Shown one piece after another: positions 26,121 to 33,600 of a stretch of 64,000 nucleotides of DNA. The notes below the pieces were generated by a model. That model did no database searches. It was given only the letters and a program-made list of their open reading frames with translations, and had not been told where the DNA came from. Where the stretch lies: contig NZ_JAUSZN010000003.1 of NCBI RefSeq assembly GCF_030817595.1, positions 98,501-162,500 on the forward strand, given 5' to 3'. The DNA comes from Neobacillus niacini. GTDB taxonomy: Bacteria; Bacillota; Bacilli; Bacillales; Cytobacillaceae. The first letter of the stretch is position 1; each line of letters begins with the position of its first letter. Position numbers and translations under genes: made by a program.

Positions 26121-26423
26121 ATGGCAGTAGAAGGAATCAAAATATCTCTAAATGAGGTTAGCAGTACAGCCAATCAAATCCGTAATTTAAACCAACAATT
26201 AACAGGCAGATTGGATGAGATGAAAAGAGAAATGAATGCATTAGCTAATTCATGGAATAGTGATGCATCAAATACGATTCGAAATAATTTCAATGCACTT
26301 ACACCAAAGTTTGATAACTTCCGTGAAATTGTTGACAGCTATGCAAAATTTTTAGATCAAACTGTAAATGCCTATAACTCAACAGAATCCGCAATCAACA
26401 GCAACGCGAGTGCATTTAAATAA
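26121..26423 (+). CDS. WXG100-family protein, variant turn W-N-S
   Basis: Also exactly 100 residues from ATG 26121 (GAGGTGG upstream). Two long helices are joined by a turn reading NSWNSDASN, so the tryptophan is kept but the glycine of W-x-G is serine. The last helix has YNSTESAINSNASAF. Loss of the glycine is tolerated in many Esx-like partners, especially when the other partner of a heterodimer carries W-x-G, as the preceding gene does. No signal peptide. A perfect 13-bp hairpin follows 16 bases after the stop. Confidence 0.88.
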   Translation: MAVEGIKISLNEVSSTANQIRNLNQQLTGRLDEMKREMNALANSWNSDASNTIRNNFNALTPKFDNFREIVDSYAKFLDQTVNAYNSTESAINSNASAFK

Positions 26424-26439
26424 GCCTGCAGATTGTATT

Positions 26440-26474
26440 GTTCCTAACTCTCTTTTTAGAGGAGAGTTAGGAAC
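26440..26474 (+). promoter_or_regulatory. Hairpin after the esx pair (weak terminator or 3' stabiliser)
   Basis: GTTCCTAACTCTC (26440-26452) and GAGAGTTAGGAAC (26462-26474) form a perfect 13-bp stem with a 9-base loop. What follows, GACACCCTTTT, is not a clean T-run. It may reduce read-through into the signalling genes or protect the upstream mRNA. Confidence 0.6.
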
Positions 26475-26538
26475 GACACCCTTTTGGGAGCTAGGAATAA
26501 CGGTTAGTGTGGATACCCTAGAGATGGAGAGGATTAGG

Positions 26539-27381
26539 ATGAAAACTGATTTGGAGAAGCTTTTTTCAGGGACGCTTACGAAAGAACAGTTGATAACTCA
26601 TTTAGTAAACATTGTCGACAGTTTGACGGAGTTAGTGAAAAGCGGTGTAGATTTCGAAAACATTTTACTAGACAAGAAACATATTTTTCTTGATCACTTT
26701 TCAAATAGATTAGTATTTATGTGCCTTCCCATAAAAGATAATGTCTTTGAAAAGGTATCAATGAATGGATTTTTTAAAGAATTAATCGCTTCCACATCCT
26801 ATGATGAAAATGACGATTTACAGTTTTTTATCAAGCTTCATAATTACCTAGCGAGTCCGCGGGTATTCCAGCTGCAAGAGTTTAAAGAAAAACTGACTGA
26901 GTTTTCAGGCGGATGCGGAGAGGAAAACGACGCTGTCACGCAAAAGAACTCCAACTTTTACAGTCCAGGATTAATCACGCGTGCATTGGCACTCGCGGAT
27001 GAGGGGACGACAGTTTTAGGGACCTTTAATGAACTGGACGAGTATGAAGAAGGTACCACAGCATTAGGGATAGACAATGGGCGTTTGCCAAAGCCATTCC
27101 TTTTAGAGGTGGAAACCGGTGCTAAAATCGTCGTAACGAAAGATGTTTTTAGAATAGGAAGAGACCCTGAACAAGCTGATTATGCTTCGAACAATAAAGT
27201 GGTTGGGCGGATCCATGCAGAATTGGTTACCTCTGATGGAGAATATTTTTTAATTGATAAACATTCAAAAAATGGCAGCTATCTTAACGGAGTCAAACTG
27301 TCCCCAAATGAAAGGACTAAGATTAAACACGAGGACCGTATTAAACTTGCTAATCAGGAGTTTGTTTTCAAGTTATTTTAA
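26539..27381 (+). CDS. FHA-domain protein with partial DUF6382 domain
   Basis: About 280 residues from ATG 26539 (GAGAGGATTAGG before it). Residues 1-130 resemble the second half of the DUF6382 domain that usually precedes FHA in such proteins (FENILLDKKHIFLD, LVFMCLPI). The first half appears missing, so the gene may be 5'-truncated. A linker near 150-180 has two copies of G-T-T-[VA]-L-G. The C-terminal FHA domain keeps the binding residues: FRIGRDPE, GRIHAEL, SKNGSYLNG. The linker motif resembles the ETTSVF phospho-site of mycobacterial GarA, which binds its own FHA domain. It is likely a phospho-dependent adaptor between kinase and EssC. Confidence 0.75.
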   Translation: MKTDLEKLFSGTLTKEQLITHLVNIVDSLTELVKSGVDFENILLDKKHIFLDHFSNRLVFMCLPIKDNVFEKVSMNGFFKELIASTSYDENDDLQFFIKLHNYLASPRVFQLQEFKEKLTEFSGGCGEENDAVTQKNSNFYSPGLITRALALADEGTTVLGTFNELDEYEEGTTALGIDNGRLPKPFLLEVETGAKIVVTKDVFRIGRDPEQADYASNNKVVGRIHAELVTSDGEYFLIDKHSKNGSYLNGVKLSPNERTKIKHEDRIKLANQEFVFKLF

Positions 27382-27397
27382 AAAAGGAGGTTAGCCA

Positions 27398-28165
27398 ATG
27401 GCATTCTTAACAGCGCACCATACGGATGTAGGTATCAAAAAGAAGACAAATCAAGATGCCTTATTGCTAAAGACAGCTAACACTCCGAAAGGTTCAGTCG
27501 GCCTTTTCATTGTTTGTGATGGGATGGGCGGCTTGTCGCACGGGGAGCTGGCAAGTGCGACGGTAATTAGAGGAATGGCAGAGTGGTTCGATGCCGAAAT
27601 GCCAATACTCTCCCACTCAGCGCACATCGAGGAAGAAATCTTCTCAGAATTAGAAAAGTGCATCAAACAATTGAACGAGAAAATACTCAACTACGGCGAG
27701 ACAAGAAAAGTGAAATTGGGGACAACCTTGACAGCCTTGTTAATCGTCCACCGAAAATATTATATTGCACAAATCGGGGATAGCCGTGCCTACAGGATTT
27801 CTGACTCTTTAAACCAACTAACAAAGGATCAAACATTAGTAGCGAGGGAAGTGGCCCGTGGGAATATTACAGAAGAGCAGGCTAAATACGACCCGCGCCG
27901 AAATGTGCTGCTGCAATGTGTCGGTGCTGCAAAGGAGATTGAGGTTGATTTTTCAAAGGGTGATGTTCAACCAAACACGGTGTTTATGTTATGTTCGGAT
28001 GGATTTTACCATCAAATCACGGAGGAAGAGTTAGCGCTGGATCTCAAACCAGAAACGATAAAGAACAATCAGCAGTTAAAAGGTAAAGTTGTTCAGTTAG
28101 TAGAGTTAGTAAAGGCAAGGAAAGAAGTAGATAATATTTCGGTTGTAGCAGCAAAAGTTTTGTAA
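27398..28165 (+). CDS. PP2C-type Ser/Thr phosphatase
   Basis: 255 residues with the metal-dependent PP2C motifs in order: NQDALL, IVCDGMGGLSHGE, LGTTLTALLI, QIGDSRAYRI, LTKDQTLV and LCSDGFYHQ. These aspartates bind two Mn/Mg ions. It is a cytosolic protein without membrane helix, of normal length for PrpC/Stp enzymes. AAAAAGGAGG precedes ATG 27398. It lies between an FHA protein and a Ser/Thr kinase. It should reverse the kinase's phosphorylation of threonines in the adaptor, FHA protein or kinase itself, resetting the proposed switch. Confidence 0.9.
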   Translation: MAFLTAHHTDVGIKKKTNQDALLLKTANTPKGSVGLFIVCDGMGGLSHGELASATVIRGMAEWFDAEMPILSHSAHIEEEIFSELEKCIKQLNEKILNYGETRKVKLGTTLTALLIVHRKYYIAQIGDSRAYRISDSLNQLTKDQTLVAREVARGNITEEQAKYDPRRNVLLQCVGAAKEIEVDFSKGDVQPNTVFMLCSDGFYHQITEEELALDLKPETIKNNQQLKGKVVQLVELVKARKEVDNISVVAAKVL

Positions 28166-28183
28166 GCAGCGGGGGCGTTTTGC

Positions 28184-30127
28184 TTGATAGAAATTGGATC
28201 AGTAATCGATGAAAGATATGAAATATTAAAGGAAATTGGCCGCGGCGGTATGAGCATCGTTTATCTGGCGATGGATAACAGGCTGAACAAATCATTAGTC
28301 GTAAAGGATATACGGAAACGCGCGTCTAGTAATAACGAACTTCTAATCAACAGCTTGATTGTCGAAGCGAATATGCTCAAAGTTCTCGATCATGGGGCGC
28401 TGCCAAAAATCTACGATATTATCGAATCTGAAGGCGATATCTACGTGGTCATGGACTATATCGAGGGCGAGTCTTTAAAAGAGAAACTGAAGCGTGAAAA
28501 GACGATTTCAGCGATTCAGGTAATTGATTGGGCTAGGCAGTTAAGTGAAGTTTTAGAGTACTTACATACGAGGAAGCCCTACCCGATTATTTATCGGGAT
28601 ATGAAACCAGATAATATTATGCTTACCCCTGAAGGGAAAATTAAACTGATTGATTTTGGAATCGCAAGAGAATTCAAGACCGAGAGTTCTACGGATACGA
28701 CCAATTTAGGAACGAAATCCTATGCCGCACCTGAGCAAATGTCAGGCAAACAGACGGACACGCGTACGGATATCTATAGCTTAGGGGTAACCTTGTATCA
28801 TCTTGTCACCGGTAAGAGTCTAAATGAACCGCCTTTTGAGCTTAAGCCAATCCGTCATTGGGATCCAACCCTGCCTGAAGGCCTTGAGCATATTATTAAT
28901 AAGGCGACACAGGCGGAACCAGCCAACCGCTATCAAAGCTGCAGTGAGCTATCTTATGACCTTGAGAATATTAACAAGCTGACAGAAGGGTATAAAAATA
29001 AGCTGCGCAAGAAGCTCTCAATCTTTCTAGTACCAGTCGTCTTGTGTCTTGCCTTTATGACAACAACAGTGTTTGGCTATAAAGGTGTGAAAAATACGCA
29101 ATTCCAGGATTATATGAGTTTGGTTAATGATAGCTCGGTATATTTGATGGATGGCGAGGATAAGAAAGCAATTGAAATGTTAGAAAAAGCGATTACGACA
29201 GTCGACAAATCCCGGGCAGAAGCATATATCAATTTACTAGATTTATATAGCAATCGAAATGAGACCGATACGGGATTAGCAAAGATAGAAGCCTATATCG
29301 AGGATGAGTACGGAGATATCCATGAAAATGATGAAGTCCGCTTTAAAATGGGGATGACCTATTTTGATATCAAACGTAACTACTCGGAGGCGTTAAAGCA
29401 TTTTAATCAAGTCGATCCCGAAGTAATTCCAGATGCACAGTATTATCAGGCATTATCGACAACGATGATTTCGATGAATATTGACTATAAAAAGTTCTCC
29501 GAAAGTCTGCTTGAGTTTGAAAAGTTCAATGACCAGCTGCCAAATGAACGTAAGAAAGTTGATAACTATAATTCCTTAGCGAATATCTATATCTCGTATA
29601 AAGGACAAATTTCTGATGCCAATACAAAAGCAATTGAAATTGTTGAAAAAGCCTATGAAGTTCTCCGTTTAGTCGAAAATGAGAACTTATTAATCAAGTA
29701 TGAATTGGATTTTGAGCAAAAGTTAGCACAGGCTTTCTACAGTAGAGGTGTTAATTCAAAAGATAAAGAAAGTGCAAAACAGGATTACGAGAATGCCATA
29801 CAACATTATCAGAACCTTTTGGATTTAAATGCGAGTAATGAAGAAGAAATAGTCGTGAAAATAGGTGTCATCTATCAAGAAATGGGTGAGCCAACCCGAG
29901 CGGTTGAGCAATTTCAAAATGCGATAAAAAAATATCCCGAAAGTATTGATGCATATGTTAAACTCGGTAATTTATTGTTAGATACCGAACAAAGTAAAGA
30001 CGATGGAAGCCGAAATTATCAAGCTGCCGAGCAGGTTTATGAACAAGTAAAAACGCTGGATGGAGCTGGAGAGGATGAAGCTTTTAAAAAGCTAGTAAGG
30101 AGGTTTGATAACCTCGGTATTAAGTAG
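28184..30127 (+). CDS. Membrane Ser/Thr kinase with TPR-like ectodomain
   Basis: 647 residues. Kinase domain 10-265 has all catalytic elements: Gly-rich IGRGGMSIVY (18-27), Lys41, Glu61 of helix C, YRDMKPDN with Asp139, DFG 157-159, an activation loop rich in Ser/Thr (TESSTDTTNLGTKSY) and APE 182-184. One membrane helix follows at about 279-299. The rest, outside the cell by topology, is helical with TPR-like repeats (AVEQFQNAIKKYPESIDAYV). EssB/YukC of standard T7SSb has the same order (kinase-like domain, one helix, helical outer domain), but its kinase fold is dead. PrkC carries PASTA domains instead. TTG 28184 is behind GGGGGCG. I infer an active EssB counterpart. Confidence 0.88.
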   Translation: MIEIGSVIDERYEILKEIGRGGMSIVYLAMDNRLNKSLVVKDIRKRASSNNELLINSLIVEANMLKVLDHGALPKIYDIIESEGDIYVVMDYIEGESLKEKLKREKTISAIQVIDWARQLSEVLEYLHTRKPYPIIYRDMKPDNIMLTPEGKIKLIDFGIAREFKTESSTDTTNLGTKSYAAPEQMSGKQTDTRTDIYSLGVTLYHLVTGKSLNEPPFELKPIRHWDPTLPEGLEHIINKATQAEPANRYQSCSELSYDLENINKLTEGYKNKLRKKLSIFLVPVVLCLAFMTTTVFGYKGVKNTQFQDYMSLVNDSSVYLMDGEDKKAIEMLEKAITTVDKSRAEAYINLLDLYSNRNETDTGLAKIEAYIEDEYGDIHENDEVRFKMGMTYFDIKRNYSEALKHFNQVDPEVIPDAQYYQALSTTMISMNIDYKKFSESLLEFEKFNDQLPNERKKVDNYNSLANIYISYKGQISDANTKAIEIVEKAYEVLRLVENENLLIKYELDFEQKLAQAFYSRGVNSKDKESAKQDYENAIQHYQNLLDLNASNEEEIVVKIGVIYQEMGEPTRAVEQFQNAIKKYPESIDAYVKLGNLLLDTEQSKDDGSRNYQAAEQVYEQVKTLDGAGEDEAFKKLVRRFDNLGIK

Positions 30128-30141
30128 GAAGGGGTAGGATA

Positions 30142-30585
30142 ATGGAGTACCAGATTATGCTTTATGGGGGAATGGCCGGTACGATCATTACCTTGATCAT
30201 TTCGATTATTCTCTACAGCAAAATGGGTATAGCGCAAGTAGTTGAGGACTTATCAGGTATTAGCCTTCGGAAAAGATTACATAAAAAGAAAAAGATCCAG
30301 GATGAATCAAATGAACAGCGGCTGACAAAAGAGATTATGTTAAAAAAGCAGTATGCCGGGGAGGCAGCAGCTAGTCAAGAGACGGAACTTATGAGCAGTG
30401 AGGTTGAGGAAACAGCCTTACTTGGTGATGGATATATCGAAGACACCTCTTTGTTAACAGCTGACTTTGAGGAAACGACAGTTTTATCGGCGGATATAGA
30501 GGAAACTTCATTATTAGTAGAGGAAGAAGATTTTTTCAAAAAAGAAGTAGACGTGATCGTTGTTCATTCCACCACGATCATCTAA
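30142..30585 (+). CDS. Membrane adaptor with repeated threonine motifs
   Basis: 147 residues with one N-terminal membrane helix (MAGTIITLIISIILY) followed by a cytosolic basic stretch (RKRLHKKKK) and an acidic tail. The tail repeats E-[ED]-T-x-[LV]-L four times: EETALL, EDTSLL, EETTVL, EETSLL, spaced 12-13 residues apart. These look like kinase sites whose phosphothreonines would be read by FHA domains. EssC and the FHA protein at 26539 both have intact FHA pockets. No family recognised. AGGAAGGGG precedes ATG 30142. I infer that it is the kinase substrate that docks EssC or the FHA adaptor at the membrane. Confidence 0.75.
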   Translation: MEYQIMLYGGMAGTIITLIISIILYSKMGIAQVVEDLSGISLRKRLHKKKKIQDESNEQRLTKEIMLKKQYAGEAAASQETELMSSEVEETALLGDGYIEDTSLLTADFEETTVLSADIEETSLLVEEEDFFKKEVDVIVVHSTTII

Positions 30586-30600
30586 GGGGAGTTTAGTAGA

Positions 30601-33600
30601 ATGGCAGATAGGTTAGCCAAAAGGTACAAAAGTAGAAAGAACGTCATCTGGACATTAACGATTAGCCTTTTGCTTATTTCAGTGTTCGTATTTAGCACAA
30701 ATGCATTTTCGCTGGATGGGGCAAAGCGATATATTGTGTTTAATGATGACAAATGGGATATGGAGTCAATGGACCAGCCCGACTGGATGACGAATAAAGA
30801 CAGCATTACCTTTAAGGTAGATTTAAAGGAAGACTTTGAGAATAGCAGTCAGGGTGAATGGATTACGGAGACAGAAGCACCGTTTGCTGTTAAAGCTGCA
30901 TATCAAGGCAGTGAAATCACAACAGCAAAAATTGAGGGAATAAACGATCCGGAGTTAGGTTTTTTAGGAGAATATTTGGTTACGATTCCATTACAGCATG
31001 ATAGTCCCGAGGGCAGGTTACATGTAAGTGTGGAATTTGCTGAAGACAATTCATGGAATATCCCTGCTTCAACCAATACATTTTCCATAAATCGAGATGC
31101 AGTTAAACCTGTAGTGAATGTTACATCTTGGTTCGAAAGTGGAAGATTTAAAGACGGAGAGTTTACGAACAAGCCAGTCTCGATGAGTATAAAAGTAACG
31201 GACAGCAATTTCATTCCTGGAAAGGATACGATTTCAATTTTAAAAGATGGGATTGCCTACGAACCTACACAAGCACCTGAATGGAATGAGAATGAAACGT
31301 TCCTCACCCTCGATAATACTGGGTTCTATGAAGTGACAATTGTTGCCGCTGATAAAGCAGGAAATAAAAGTGACCCAACAAAAGTAAATTTTGGAATCGT
31401 GAAACAAGGTCCACGATTAACAATAAAAGATAAAAACGACAGTGGTTTTTATAAACAAGTTGAGCTAAAAGTTGAAAGCGACATTCTCATTTATGATGCA
31501 AGTGCGACAATTGAGAAAACCATTAATGGCGAGAAGATAACAGAAGTGAAAAATTTCGAGAGAAAAGGTAAAAATGCTGTCCTTTCGCTAACGGAGGATG
31601 GGGCTTACAAGGTAAGTGTTACAGTGAAAGATCGGCAAAATATTGATCCAGGACATCAGTTAGGGGTTACAAGTTTTACAATTGATCAAACAGCACCAGC
31701 ACTTGCCATTAATGGTGTTACTGATCAAGGTGAATACCGTGAATCAAAAGAAGCCGAAATCAGTGTCACAGATGCGAATGTCGATGAAAGTCTAACCGAA
31801 CTTAAAGTAACGGCAGGAAACCAAGTGACAACCTATTCGGGGGAAGAAGCTTACAAAAAACATCCTTTCACCGAGGAAGGTGTTTATACACTTGAATTAA
31901 ACGTTACAGATAAAGCCGGGAATACCGCAGCTAAAAGTATAAAATTTATTATCGATAAGTCTGCGCCCGCACTTGATATCACTGGGGTGAATGCTGAGGA
32001 ATTTTTCAACTCCGATAAAAGTAAAAAGGAAGTAACACTATCAGTTGAAGATTTAACCCTAGATTTAACTCAAACTAGTTTAAAAGTGGAGAGAGACGGA
32101 GCAGCATATCCAGAATTAATTCAATTAAATAGCGTAACAGAATCAAAAGCGGAGGCAAAACATACCTTTACCGCTGAAGGAAAATATAAGATTACCCTCA
32201 CTTCAACCGATAGGCTAGGAAAAGCTGCACCAGCAAAATCAGTTTCTTTTACAATTGATAATACCCACCCAAAAGCAGTGGTTACTCTTGATGGTACGGT
32301 GATGGCCGAAGATGAAATAGTGGTTGATGGCGAGAAAACAGTAAAAATAGCGATAACCGATAAGCATCATGAGTTTTACAATGTATCTGTAAAGAAAAAT
32401 GGAGAAGAGTATAAAATTGATCCATTGGTTCAAGACGGAGAAAACGTTGCAACGGAACATTTGTTTAAAGAAGATGGAGTCTATGAAATAACAGTAGAAT
32501 CTACAGATAAAGCTAAAAATAAAAGTGTTTTAACGAAAACAATTACAATTGATATGGGTAAACCAGATATTCATTTTAAAGGTGTTAAACATCAGGCACA
32601 TTACAATAGTGAAAAAGTCGATGTTACTGTGACCGTCAATGATTTCACGTTTGATAAAAACAAAACAACCCTTGAAATGACAAGAACAAATGGTAGTCAG
32701 GTCACCGAAATCAAACCTGGCAACTGGAACATCTATGATTACTTAAAGTGGCTTTATTACGGTGAAATGGACCTATCTTTCACAGAGGAAGGAATCTATC
32801 AACTTAAAGTAACCGCAGAAGACAGATTTGGAAAAGTAAGTTCTAAAACGATAGAGTTTACTATCGATAGAACTGCACCAAAAATTGATATTACTGGTAT
32901 TAACGAAGGTGCTTTTGTTAAAGGCGGTGAGGTTATCATCGGGGTTAATGAATACTACTATGAAACAAACAATGTCACCGTAACAGTTCAGAAAGATGAT
33001 AGTCTAAAAAAAGAAACGTTTGTGAATAAAGCTGAAAAATCCGAACTCGCACTGAAATTTACTGAAGATGGAGATTATCAGATTACAGTAAGTGCAGAAG
33101 ACAAGGCTGGAAACAAAGCCTCCGACACGAAGTTATCATTTACGGTCGATACAGTAAAACCGGTAATCGATATTATTGATCTGAAAACAAACTCAACTGT
33201 GAAGGATCAATCCTACGACGCTGAGAGCAAAAATGTATCAATCAATGTGAATGAACATAATTTTGCTAACAACAAGGTTCAGTTTGAGGTAATCGAAAAA
33301 AATCCAGTGACCAATGAAAGTAAAAGTGTTTGGATCGGTGAGTGGAGAAACTTCGCGGAGATATCAAGTCTCACCTATAATTTTAAAGATGACTACGAAT
33401 ATTTCATCAAAGTGATTGCAGAAGACGCAGCTGGAAACACCGCAGATGAAAAATCTGTAACCTTTACAATTGATACGAATAATCCGCTATTAGCAACTGA
33501 TGGTATTGAGAATGATCAGAATTACCAAAGTACGACTGCATCATTTTGGGTAAAAGATACTAACATCGACATATCCAATACAAAACTCATCGTGTTAAAA

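Noticed and set aside
28184..30127. Housekeeping PrkC
   Set aside because: No PASTA repeats, and the typical prpC-prkC-cpgA neighbourhood is absent. TPR-like repeats and the T7SS context argue for a dedicated kinase.
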